A stretch of DNA of 47,830 nucleotides. Origin: an uncultured Lachnospiraceae bacterium (GTDB taxonomy: Bacteria; Bacillota; Clostridia; Lachnospirales; Lachnospiraceae). The stretch is from positions 1 through 47,830 of the forward strand of contig CAMWXB010000028.1 in the NCBI GenBank assembly GCA_947178125.1, given 5' to 3'. Numbering within the stretch: position 1 is the first letter of the stretch; every line of letters begins with the position of its first letter. This document shows positions 33,495-41,182 of the stretch, piece after piece. The notes beneath the pieces are model-generated. The model saw only the letters and a program-made list of their open reading frames with translations, was not told where the DNA came from and did not search any database. Both the position numbers and the translations under genes were made by a program.

Positions 33495-34394
33495 ATGCAC
33501 TACACAGGAACGATTTGGCGGCCGCCGTATGAAGCGGCATCGCTTTTGCTGGAAGTAACGGCAGGCTGCACGCATCATCAATGTAAGTTCTGTACTTTGT
33601 ACAACGATCTGCCGTTCCGATTCAGGATGTCCCCTATGGAGGATATTGAGGGCGACCTGCAGGAGGCGGAAAGAACAGGGAAAGGCCGGCACAGCGGGCG
33701 TATCCGGCGAGTATTTCTGACGGGAGCCAACCCATTTGTCTTATCTTATGATAAATTGATAACGATTGCAGAGCTGATTCATCAATATTTTCCGACAGTA
33801 GAATCTATCGGCTCTTTTGCAAGAATTACAGATATCATGCCAAAAAGTGATGAAGAACTCGCAGAGCTTCATGCGTTGGGGTATGACGGTCTGACGATCG
33901 GGATTGAGACAGGGGATGATGAAGCCCTGAGGTTTATGAACAAGGGATATGCTTCTGCTGATATCGTAGAGCAATGCCGAAGACTTGATAACGCAGGGAT
34001 TCATTACAGTTTCTTTTATCTGGTAAGCATTTCCGGAGCAGGCCGCGGCGAAATCGGAGCAAAACTGACGGCAGACATATGCAATCGGATACACCCGACA
34101 CTCATCGGAGCCAATATGCTTACGATTTATCCCGACTCTGAACTTTATGCTGAAATACAGCGTGGAAACTGGCGGGAGGAAAGCGAACTCGAAAAATACA
34201 AAGAAGTCCGGAAACTGGTTGAAAACTTACACATTCCTGTAGTCTTTGCGGCGATGGGAGCTTCCAATGCGTATCAGTTTTATGGACAGCTGTCGGAAGA
34301 TAAGAAAAAGCTGTTGTCGTTTCTTGATGAGATCATAGGAAATGTCAGTGAAGAGGAATTACAGAAATATCGAAAAAGCGTGCATCATTTATAA
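33495..34394 (+). CDS. Radical SAM protein
   Basis: 299 residues, SD AAAGGAGAG. The cluster motif is C25-x4-C30-x2-C33 (GCTHHQCKFCTLY), one residue longer in the first gap than the commonest CX3CX2C. SAM-binding features follow: FLTGANPF, IGSFARITDI, DGLTIGIETGDDEALRFMNKG. No accessory SPASM or TRAM domain is present. The function is unknown; related small radical SAM proteins in clostridia are uncharacterised. A paralogue follows 11 bp downstream. Confidence 0.88.
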   Translation: MHYTGTIWRPPYEAASLLLEVTAGCTHHQCKFCTLYNDLPFRFRMSPMEDIEGDLQEAERTGKGRHSGRIRRVFLTGANPFVLSYDKLITIAELIHQYFPTVESIGSFARITDIMPKSDEELAELHALGYDGLTIGIETGDDEALRFMNKGYASADIVEQCRRLDNAGIHYSFFYLVSISGAGRGEIGAKLTADICNRIHPTLIGANMLTIYPDSELYAEIQRGNWREESELEKYKEVRKLVENLHIPVVFAAMGASNAYQFYGQLSEDKKKLLSFLDEIIGNVSEEELQKYRKSVHHL

Positions 34395-34405
34395 AGGGAG
34401 GAGGG

Positions 34406-35293
34406 ATGAACGTGCATTTTACAGGCAGAACCTAGCGGCCGCCGTATGAAGCGCACTCGGTCATCATACAGGCGGCCTCTGGCTGCACCTATAATAAATG
34501 CAGGTTTTGCAGCCTGTATCAAAAGGAGTGTTTTCGAATGTCGCCCATCGAGGAATTTGAAGAGGATTTGGCTGAAATAAAAAGCTATCAGCCATATGCG
34601 AGAAGAATATTCTGGACAGGGGCAAATCCTTTTGCGATGAGCTACGACAATCTGAAACGCAGGGCGCTAACGGTAAGGGATTATCTCATTAAGTGCCGGA
34701 CAATGGCTATGTTTGCAAGCATTCGTGACATTAAAGATAAAGAGGTGTGGCAGCTTAGAAAATTAAGAGCAATGGGCATTAACGGTCTGAGTATCGGTGT
34801 GGAAAGCGGCGATGATGAAACGCTTACCCTTGCAGGTAAGGGGTATACTTCGGCTGATATTCTGGAACAATGCGGGAAATTGGATGAAGCGGGTATTGAA
34901 TATTACTTTGTTTATATGACTGGACTTGCAGGAAAAGGCGGCGGATACAGAAATGCGACGAACAGTGCGGAGATTTTCAGCCGGCTCAATCCGTATTTTG
35001 TATCCGTGGACTCGCTCACGCTTTTTCCGGATACGGAATTATACAAAATGGCACAGCAGGGCTTATTCATACCTGCCGGGGAAAAGGAGCGTATCCGTGA
35101 ACTGCAGATACTGGTCAACAATCTGAATATACGCACCCATCTTTTGGCAGACACCGTTTCGAACTTTGCACCGGTAACGGCATATTTACCGTATGACCGT
35201 GAGAAAGTCACAAATGAGCTGCAGTTTGTTATAGACCATACAGAAGAATCTAAGATGCAGGAGTACAGAAAGAATCTGAAATCGTTGGGATAA
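34406..35293 (+). pseudogene. Radical SAM paralogue interrupted by an amber codon
   Basis: From the ATG at 34406 (SD GGGAGGAGG) the frame reads MNVHFTGRT, then TAG (34433-34435), then RPPYEAHSVIIQ and GCTYNKCRFCSLY, and continues to 35293. The neighbouring paralogue has tryptophan (TGG) at exactly this codon (GTIWRPPYEA), so a single G-to-A change explains the stop. The remaining 285 codons are intact and conserved. Re-initiation at the ATG at 34538 would give 251 residues lacking the cluster cysteines and so be inactive. Either a recent pseudogene or a read-through gene; the first is more likely. Confidence 0.8.
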
Positions 35294-35364
35294 GATTTGC
35301 CGTTAAATCTATAATCCAGTTAAATTATGAGAATAAATAAAAATAGTTAATTTGCAAAAAGAAT

Positions 35365-35372
35365 GCTATAAT
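35365..35372 (+). promoter_or_regulatory. Extended -10 promoter of the toxin-antitoxin pair
   Basis: TGCTATAAT (TG motif from 35364, TATAAT 35367-35372) in an AT-rich stretch, 48 bp before the antitoxin ATG. No strong -35 is present, as is usual for extended -10 promoters. No terminator for the radical SAM gene is visible upstream. Confidence 0.5.
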
Positions 35373-35419
35373 ATATAAAAGGTACAAAAATCGCATTGAT
35401 TTCAAAATGGAGGATGGAT

Positions 35420-35656
35420 ATGTCAACATTGGAGAAAACCATAGATTTATTAAATTCCTTACCGGAGAATCAGATAGAAACGATATATAGTTTTGTACAG
35501 TTCCTTAGCGCACAACAGAAAACAGAAAGACCTGCGGATATGGAATCGTTGGATGATATTTTCGAGAGTATAGCTGGTGCAGTACATGATACAGGAAGGT
35601 CGCTGGAAGAATATAGGGAGGAGCGGATAAGAGAAAGATATGAGGCTGTTAATTGA
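35420..35656 (+). CDS. Antitoxin-like protein (DUF2281/VapB-like)
   Basis: 78 residues from the ATG at 35420, with SD GGAGG 6 nt upstream. The N-terminal helical part, TLEKTIDLLNSLPENQIETIYSFVQFL, is typical of small antitoxins paired with PIN toxins; the acidic C-terminus (SLEEYREERIRERY) would wrap the toxin. It overlaps the toxin start by 17 bp, the standard toxin-antitoxin arrangement. Confidence 0.78.
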   Translation: MSTLEKTIDLLNSLPENQIETIYSFVQFLSAQQKTERPADMESLDDIFESIAGAVHDTGRSLEEYREERIRERYEAVN

Positions 35657-36065
35657 CACCAATGTAATTCTTGATATTGTTTTTAAACGCAGTGGTTGTA
35701 ACATTTCCATGGAGTTATTTAGAAAAGTGAAGGAGATTGGAGCCAGTGCATATATAACGGCATCTTCTGTGACGGATATTTTTTACATTATTCGTAAGGA
35801 AACGCATGATATAAGCCGGACATACGTTATTGTGGGAAATATTTTACGTTTGGTTGTGAATCTTCCCGTGACAGAAAAAGATGTTCGAATGGCGTTTGAG
35901 CAAAGATGGAAGGATTTTGAAGATTGCTTGCAGTACATGACTGGAAAAAATAACGGGATGGATTATATCATTACAGCGAATCATAAAGATTATGCAGATG
36001 CCAAGCTGCCGGTTTTGGCACCGAAAGCCTGGATAGAAATGCTTGACACGACACCCGCCCTGTGA
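35640..36065 (+). CDS. PIN-domain toxin (VapC-like ribonuclease)
   Basis: 141 residues. PIN fold: D6 in LLIDTNVILDIVF, an acidic residue in SVTDIFYII, DFEDCLQYM and the final DYIITANHKDY. These acidic residues bind Mg2+ or Mn2+ to cleave RNA. It starts inside the antitoxin gene, so antitoxin is made first. The last 25 bp of the gene contain a promoter (TTGACA at 36043) for the attenuator-controlled GNAT gene, so the two units interlock. Confidence 0.85.
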   Translation: MRLLIDTNVILDIVFKRSGCNISMELFRKVKEIGASAYITASSVTDIFYIIRKETHDISRTYVIVGNILRLVVNLPVTEKDVRMAFEQRWKDFEDCLQYMTGKNNGMDYIITANHKDYADAKLPVLAPKAWIEMLDTTPAL

Positions 36066-36071
36066 TATCCT
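36043..36071 (+). promoter_or_regulatory. Promoter of the attenuator leader
   Basis: A perfect TTGACA (36043-36048) inside the 3' end of the PIN gene, a 17-nt spacer ending in TGA, then TATCCT (36066-36071). Transcription would start near 36078, about 39 nt before the leader-peptide ATG. Confidence 0.6.
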
Positions 36072-36116
36072 TATGAAAATATTTTAAGAGACTAAGAGAA
36101 AGAAAAGGTTATTGAT

Positions 36117-36179
36117 ATGCAGAACCTGCAGAACACAGCGAATTACATGTACATGTATTGCGGACGTATTCATCTGTAA
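36117..36179 (+). CDS. Regulatory leader peptide, 20 residues
   Basis: MQNLQNTANYMYMYCGRIHL, with an SD-like AAGAAAAGG 8 nt before the ATG. The stop lies 16 nt before the first arm of a hairpin series that ends in an intrinsic terminator, the arrangement of ribosome-stalling leader ORFs in front of resistance genes. The YMYMYC stretch near the end resembles segments where nascent peptides or drug-bound ribosomes pause; that is inference. The SD-to-ATG region (36091-36119) is nearly repeated at the main gene (36416-36445). Confidence 0.6.
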   Translation: MQNLQNTANYMYMYCGRIHL

Positions 36180-36192
36180 TTGTTATCCGATA

Positions 36193-36332
36193 AAGTGCAC
36201 AGTTACAGAGAATAGGTTCGATGTGTCTGTGCATGGAAAACGGTAAATGCGGTTTTGCAGTTTTTATATTATTTTAATGCTGACGTTTATCATGAAATGC
36301 ACTGGACACATCCCATGTCCGGTGTATTTTTT
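36193..36332 (+). promoter_or_regulatory. Transcription attenuator (alternative hairpins plus terminator)
   Basis: Segment 1 TGCACAG (36196-36202) pairs with segment 2 CTGTGCA (36227-36233). Segment 3 ATGCACTGGACA (36297-36308) pairs with segment 4 TGTCCGGTGTAT (36316-36327), a 12-bp stem with G-U pairs, loop CATCCCA and a T-tract: an intrinsic terminator. Segment 2 (GTGCAT, 36229-36234) can instead pair with the start of segment 3 (ATGCAC), which would destroy the terminator. A ribosome paused at the end of the leader ORF would cover the approach to segment 1 and favour anti-termination. A further weak hairpin with a T-tract lies at 36236-36265. Confidence 0.6.
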
Positions 36333-36442
36333 GTTTGCCCGGCGGACATATGTACATAGTACAAAGGCTTCGATGGAGCTACGCTTTTGGCGCTGACTGA
36401 GCAGCAGGTCGTGCAGACTGAGAGAAAGGCAAGGTTATTTTT

Positions 36443-37102
36443 ATGAAATTAGCAGATGGAACAGAAGTTACGGTCAGAACCTGTCAGGAAGAGGATGTGG
36501 AAGCAATCGTCAGGCTCATTGCGAGGAATTTCCGGGAGGTCAACGTGAAAGACTATGGAGCGGAGGCGATGGAAGAACTCGTCGCGTCTCATGATGTGAA
36601 CTGGTTTAAAGGAGTTGCGGAATATGCGAACGTATATGTGTTCTGGCGTAAAGATAAAATCGTCGGTGTCGGCTCCATATCCAGTTTTTGGGGAAGCCTT
36701 ACGGAAAGTATCCTGCTCACGATTTTCGTGCTTCCCGAGCTGCATCATCAGGGAATCGGAAGTTTTATCATCGATACCCTTGAAGCAGACGAACTGTTTC
36801 TGCGGGCGGACAGGATTGAAATCCCGGCCTCGATCACGGCGGTAGAATTTTACCGGAAAAAGGGGTACGACTACAAAAACGGTGTAAAAGAACTGGATGA
36901 TGAGAAACATTACAGGCTGGAAAAGTTCCGGAAGAAAGTCACATTACAAAGGGCGGGCACAGAGGACGCGGAGCGATTGCACGAAATGCAGAAAAAGGCG
37001 TTTCAGGAGCTGCTCGATAAATATCAGGATTATGAAACGAATCCGGCGAGCGAGGCAGCCGAAAAAGTTTTCATGCGATTGAAGCAGGAATTCACATACT
37101 AA
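36443..37102 (+). CDS. GNAT acetyltransferase with truncated second GNAT domain (5' part of a disrupted gene)
   Basis: 219 residues before a stop supplied by inserted DNA. The first GNAT domain (about 1-160) is complete: VTVRTCQEEDVEAIVRLIA, VFWRKDKIVGVGSIS, then FVLPELHHQGIGSFIIDTLE (acetyl-CoA site QxxGxG) and VEFYRKKGY. A second GNAT domain begins at about 168 (VTLQRAGTEDAERLHEMQKK) and is cut after RLKQEFTY. Its continuation is found at 37254. The first domain could still work. Transcription is controlled by the leader attenuator upstream, which suggests a drug-inducible resistance or modification role, not proven. Confidence 0.85.
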   Translation: MKLADGTEVTVRTCQEEDVEAIVRLIARNFREVNVKDYGAEAMEELVASHDVNWFKGVAEYANVYVFWRKDKIVGVGSISSFWGSLTESILLTIFVLPELHHQGIGSFIIDTLEADELFLRADRIEIPASITAVEFYRKKGYDYKNGVKELDDEKHYRLEKFRKKVTLQRAGTEDAERLHEMQKKAFQELLDKYQDYETNPASEAAEKVFMRLKQEFTY

Positions 37103-37253
37103 CCTCATGATTCCGCTCTGCGGAATCCCAAAATCCGAACACAAATAAATTTGTGATGAAGAATGCCCGTATTTTGGGCATTCTTCGGTGTGAAGCTTTA
37201 GAAGTTCTTGGCGAAACAGCCTATGCTGTGAGCCTTAGAACTTCTCTTCACAC
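37100..37253 (+). mobile_element. Palindromic element E inserted in the GNAT gene
   Basis: 154 bp whose removal joins ...TTCACATAC to TATTATTTT... and restores an uninterrupted GNAT frame. It contains hairpin ATTCCGC/GCGGAAT near the left end, GAAGAATGCCC/GGGCATTCTTC (37158-37186, loop GTATTTT) and GTGTGAAG (37188-37195) ... CTTCACAC (37246-37253), which holds AGAAGTTCT/AGAACTTCT capped by CAG/CTG. The second half matches the element at 23086-23200. ACTA occurs at both junctions, either a short target duplication or a target preference. There is no transposase, so it would move in trans, as MITEs or palindrome-associated IS200/IS605 derivatives do. Confidence 0.8.
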
Positions 37254-37553
37254 TATTATTTTATATGCTTTGAGGGCCGGAAAGCAGGAGCCGTCCGTGT
37301 TGTTGATAAAAAAGAGCCCGGTAAGAACAAAAGAATATCACCCATCTTTATTTTACCGGAATTTCAGGGGCGCGGAATCGCACAGGAGGCGATCAAGCTT
37401 TGTGAGGAAATTCACGGCCGCGGACAATGGGAGCTGGATACTATTCTGCAGGAAGAAAAGAACTGCTATTTGTATGAAAAAATGGGGTACCGCAGGACGG
37501 ATAAGACAAGAAAGGTGAATGACAGGCTCACGCTTGTATTTTATGAAAAATAA
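37254..37553 (+). pseudogene. 3' part of the disrupted GNAT gene
   Basis: A 99-codon frame without its own start: YYFICFEGRKAGAVRVVDKK, then SPIFILPEFQGRGIAQEAIKL (acetyl-CoA motif QGRGIA), WELDTILQEEKNCYLYEKMGYRRT and LTLVFYEK before the stop. It is the exact continuation of the second GNAT domain cut at 37099. Without the element the two parts would make one 318-residue double-GNAT protein. The sequence is undecayed, so the insertion is recent. Confidence 0.85.
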
Positions 37554-37557
37554 CAGG

Positions 37558-37590
37558 ATTCCTGTGGTGAAAGAACCACAGGAATTTTAA
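37558..37590 (+). terminator. Intrinsic terminator after the GNAT gene
   Basis: ATTCCTGTGGT (37558-37568) and ACCACAGGAAT (37575-37585) pair perfectly around GAAAGA, followed by TTTT. It marks the end of the GNAT unit; base composition becomes markedly AT-rich after it. Confidence 0.85.
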
Positions 37591-37623
37591 AATTCTTTGT
37601 GATATTTTACAGGAGAAAATATT

Positions 37624-37722
37624 ATGGGGATGGATTTTATTCGTAAAATAAATTCGCGAATTAAGAGAATATATTCAACAAACGGGATGAATACAATGAA
37701 AGGGGCAGAGGGGTATAATTAA
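37624..37722 (+). CDS. Putative 32-residue peptide, possible exporter cargo
   Basis: ATG with an excellent SD (ACAGGAG, 7 nt). The peptide starts MGMDFIRKINSRIKRIY, a basic amphipathic segment, and ends NTMKGAEGYN. It lies 41 bp before a two-gene ABC exporter on the same strand, and no other gene fits the gap. Small ORFs in this position often encode the exported peptide (bacteriocin, signal or RiPP precursor) or a leader. There is no double-glycine leader, cysteine or maturation enzyme nearby, so cargo status is inference. Not a recognised family. Confidence 0.45.
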   Translation: MGMDFIRKINSRIKRIYSTNGMNTMKGAEGYN

Positions 37723-37763
37723 AAAATAAGAGATAAAGAAAAGAAGCGGAGTATAGCCTGAAA

Positions 37764-39443
37764 ATGTCATTTATGAAATTTATGAAATGGATAAATGCGA
37801 AGCGTCCGAATGTAAAAATGATTTTAATAAAAAAATATGCTGCAACCTGTATCAGAACCGGGATTACGTTGCTGCAGACATTATTGTTGGGGGTGATGAT
37901 AGAGTCAATTTTTTATGAGAAAAATGTTAGAAAATTTTTCTTACAGGTTATATTATATATTTTGATTTTTGGTGTGTATGTGATTCTTGGACGTAAAGCT
38001 GCAAATGAGAGCGAAAAATTACAAATAGAAATTCATGGAGGAATGCGCAGCCTTCTATATAGCAAGGAAATCCGTGCGAGCGGAAAGGACATGCAGTTGA
38101 TTAAGCCGGGTGAAGATCTGCAATTATTTGCGCAGGATATTGACAGTATCTTTAATTGTTTGGATAAGTCATTAGAGAACATCGTTGTTTCTGTAATCGG
38201 AATCATAGGAATTATTGTTATCGTGGGATTTTATAATTGGCTGTTAGCGTTCGTAATTTTTGGCTTTTCAATAATCACCGCAGCGATTACTAATTTGCCA
38301 AATGGGAAATATCAAAAGGCCAGAATCTATTTTAGAGAAAATCATAGTCGCTATCTTAACTGGGTCAATGAACATTTAAGAGGAATGCGCGACATTCGTA
38401 TTAACCAGGCAGAAGCGATGTTTCAGGAAATGTTTGATAAGCATACATATGACGATTTAAAAGCAAAGGAAAAAATTCGTTTCATTGAGATTAAGGCAGA
38501 AAGATTGGTTGGTTTTGTATCAACTGTTCTAACGGTTCTATTTTGGGCGGCATCAGCTTTTATGATTTTATATGCCTCTTTGACTGTGGGCCTATTTTAT
38601 GTGATCAATAGATATTTTGATAAAATGATTAAGTACTTATCTATCATCTTACAGGAGAAACTAAATATTCAAAACGATATGCCGGGATATGAGAAAATCA
38701 GGAATTACTGCGAAATGGAAAGTGAACAGGAAATACAGCAAAATGAAGAAAAAATGAATATTGGAGAATATAAAAATGCGGTGCTGAGGTTTCATGATAT
38801 TTCGTTTTCATATGGAAATAAAAACGTTATAGATAATATGAATGTCGAATTTGAACCCGGAAAAATGAATGTCCTGGCTGGAACTAACGGGGCAGGGAAA
38901 ACAACTTTAATGAATTTGATTCTGAGATTTTATCAGGCTGAAAATGGAATGATTGAATATGATGGTAAAGACATCAGCAAGTATAGTCTTGAAGAGTGGC
39001 GGAAATGTATCGGATATGTGCAACAGGACACTTTGTTTTTTGAAGGGAGTTTGCGGGATAATATTTGTTTATATGCGCCGGATATCAAGGAAGAACGTAT
39101 CTGGGAAGCTTTAAAAACAGCAGGTTTATATGAAACGGTCATGGAGTGGGAGGATCATATCGATACTGATATCATGAAAGGGGAAAGATTGTCAGAAGGG
39201 CAAAAGCAGCGAGTTGCTATTGCAAGGATTATTGCCAAAAATCCTAAAATTATATTAATGGATGAACCTACAGCAAATCTGGACTATGATATTGAAAAAG
39301 AGATTATTGCTGATATAAAAGAAGTGTGTAAAGAGCAGATTTTAATTGTTATTTCACACAGGAGTACCGTTATGCGTCAGGCGGATAAAGTCTTTGTTAT
39401 TGATAAAGGGCGGACCCTGAAAGGTGAATGGAGCTGTCAATGA
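37764..39443 (+). CDS. ABC exporter subunit (permease-ATPase), first of pair
   Basis: 559 residues. N-terminal type-1 exporter membrane domain (six helices, about 20-315) and C-terminal ATPase (about 335-555): Walker A GTNGAGKTT, Q-loop YVQQD, signature LSEGQKQR, Walker B IILMDEPT, H-loop VISHRS. All catalytic parts are present. No N-terminal peptidase domain. The stop overlaps the next start (ATGA), so a heterodimer with the second subunit is likely. Codon use is AT-rich compared with neighbours, consistent with horizontal origin. Confidence 0.92.
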   Translation: MSFMKFMKWINAKRPNVKMILIKKYAATCIRTGITLLQTLLLGVMIESIFYEKNVRKFFLQVILYILIFGVYVILGRKAANESEKLQIEIHGGMRSLLYSKEIRASGKDMQLIKPGEDLQLFAQDIDSIFNCLDKSLENIVVSVIGIIGIIVIVGFYNWLLAFVIFGFSIITAAITNLPNGKYQKARIYFRENHSRYLNWVNEHLRGMRDIRINQAEAMFQEMFDKHTYDDLKAKEKIRFIEIKAERLVGFVSTVLTVLFWAASAFMILYASLTVGLFYVINRYFDKMIKYLSIILQEKLNIQNDMPGYEKIRNYCEMESEQEIQQNEEKMNIGEYKNAVLRFHDISFSYGNKNVIDNMNVEFEPGKMNVLAGTNGAGKTTLMNLILRFYQAENGMIEYDGKDISKYSLEEWRKCIGYVQQDTLFFEGSLRDNICLYAPDIKEERIWEALKTAGLYETVMEWEDHIDTDIMKGERLSEGQKQRVAIARIIAKNPKIILMDEPTANLDYDIEKEIIADIKEVCKEQILIVISHRSTVMRQADKVFVIDKGRTLKGEWSCQ

Positions 39444-41182
39444 AATTGATGAGAGAACGATTGGAAATATTTAAAGAGATATTTCCGTATGTAAGTAAAT
39501 ATAAAGTCTGGTGGGTATTGCTGCTTTGTTTAAAGGTAGGGCAAAGACTGCCGGTTTTGTTACAGCCTTTGATCCTGAGAACTTTTATTATATATGTTAT
39601 AGACGATAGGAACATATCTTATATGCTTAGCGTCATCGCAATGTATATGGGATTGTATCTGGTTGATACGATTTTGAAAGTGCTGCATCGGGTAATTGAT
39701 AATTCATTATTTAATAAAATTACCGGAGACTTGAGAAGAATCCTGTTTGAGCATTATATATATATGCCAAAAGAAAAATATAATACTTATGAGGTCAATG
39801 ATTTAGTAAGGAGATTGAATTTTGACGTTGATATGGTTAAATTTTTCCTGGTGGGACAGGTTTTCGATCATATATCATACATTGTTTTAATCATTGTATC
39901 TACAGTATTAATGCTTTCACTTGAATGGCACCTTGCATTAATAGCGTATATCCTGATGCCGCTTTCCATATGGTTATCAAAGAAATATGAGGATAAAATT
40001 GAAAAAAATGCTGAACAAAATAGAAAATTGATTACTCAAATAGAAGAGCGTGTAGAGAAAATATCTGCTTTTTGGAAAGAGGTCAAAGCAAATCAATTAG
40101 AAACATATCAGGAGAAAGATTTTGGCTATGTATTAGATTCGTTCCTAAAGTGTATGTATGAGAATACAGAAATTACTTTTCGTAGAAAAAGTGCTTTAGA
40201 TATCAAGGAATCTATTGTTGATCTGATGTGCATGTATGCAGCAGGGGGAATTCTTGCCCTGTTTTATCATATTGCAGCCGGTACAGTGATTGCATGTGTT
40301 GGATATTATCATAATATTTTGGAAGGTTCTCGTGAAATTATGGAGATAAATGCCAGCTTGAACTGGATGAAACCGTCAATTTCCAGAGTGATCGAGATTG
40401 CAAATCTGCCATTGGAAAAGTATGATAATAGTAGAAGGCCAAATGCGTTTGACAGATCGATCTATGTTGTTGATCATATTTGGTTCGGATATCGTGATTT
40501 CAAGAAAGAGATAATACAGGATTTATCTTTTGAAATAGAGGAAGGCGAAAAGGTATTGATTGAGGGAGCGAGCGGAAGCGGTAAAAGTACATTGATGCAG
40601 CTTTTGACCGGAGAGCTGATGCCCACAGAAGGAGAAGTGATTTTTAAAGGGTTAGATTTAGCCCGATTTTCATCAAGGGAATTATATGATTCTATTAGAA
40701 TCATAGATCAGAATACCTATTATATGAATATTTCAGTCAGAGAATTTTTGAAAATGGCGAAACAAAATGCCGGTGATGATGAAATGAAGCAAGTCTGTCT
40801 GGCAGTTAATTTGTGGGAAGATTTAGAGGCAAAAAACGAAGAACTGGAAGTTCTTATTGGAGAAAATGGTTCGAATCTTTCAAAAGGTCAGAAACAGAAG
40901 CTGGCATTGGCAAGGTTATTATTAAATAAAAATAAAATAATCATGTTAGATGAGGCTTTTTCGGCTATAGATGCGAGTGATAAAGCAGCAATAATCGATA
41001 TCATATTAAAGCACTTTAAGGAAGAAACAATCATATGTATTGCTCATGATGAGGAAATAAAAAGACGCTTTTGTAAAACAATTGAGGTAGGAAAAGAGGT
41101 GTTTATTTTAGATGATCGGAATCTATTTCAGCGGAACCGGAAACACAAAATACTGCGTGGAGAAATTTCTCGAAGCATATGA
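39440..41182 (+). CDS. ABC exporter subunit (permease-ATPase), second of pair
   Basis: 580 residues from the ATG at 39440, with GGAG 6 nt upstream; an ATG at 39428 overlaps that SD. Membrane domain (about 15-310) and ATPase (about 340-560): Walker A GASGSGKST, Q-loop IIDQNTYY, signature LSKGQKQK, Walker B IIMLDEAF, H-loop CIAHDEE. The last 23 residues are read from DNA that also encodes the start of the flavodoxin gene in another frame (71-bp overlap), suggesting that the original stop was lost at a recombination seam. Confidence 0.9.
   Translation: MKLMRERLEIFKEIFPYVSKYKVWWVLLLCLKVGQRLPVLLQPLILRTFIIYVIDDRNISYMLSVIAMYMGLYLVDTILKVLHRVIDNSLFNKITGDLRRILFEHYIYMPKEKYNTYEVNDLVRRLNFDVDMVKFFLVGQVFDHISYIVLIIVSTVLMLSLEWHLALIAYILMPLSIWLSKKYEDKIEKNAEQNRKLITQIEERVEKISAFWKEVKANQLETYQEKDFGYVLDSFLKCMYENTEITFRRKSALDIKESIVDLMCMYAAGGILALFYHIAAGTVIACVGYYHNILEGSREIMEINASLNWMKPSISRVIEIANLPLEKYDNSRRPNAFDRSIYVVDHIWFGYRDFKKEIIQDLSFEIEEGEKVLIEGASGSGKSTLMQLLTGELMPTEGEVIFKGLDLARFSSRELYDSIRIIDQNTYYMNISVREFLKMAKQNAGDDEMKQVCLAVNLWEDLEAKNEELEVLIGENGSNLSKGQKQKLALARLLLNKNKIIMLDEAFSAIDASDKAAIIDIILKHFKEETIICIAHDEEIKRRFCKTIEVGKEVFILDDRNLFQRNRKHKILRGEISRSI

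Noticed and set aside
34433..34435. In-frame TAG read as pyrrolysine
   Set aside because: No pyl genes or PYLIS-like context in the window. The paralogue has TGG at the codon, so a point mutation is the simpler explanation.
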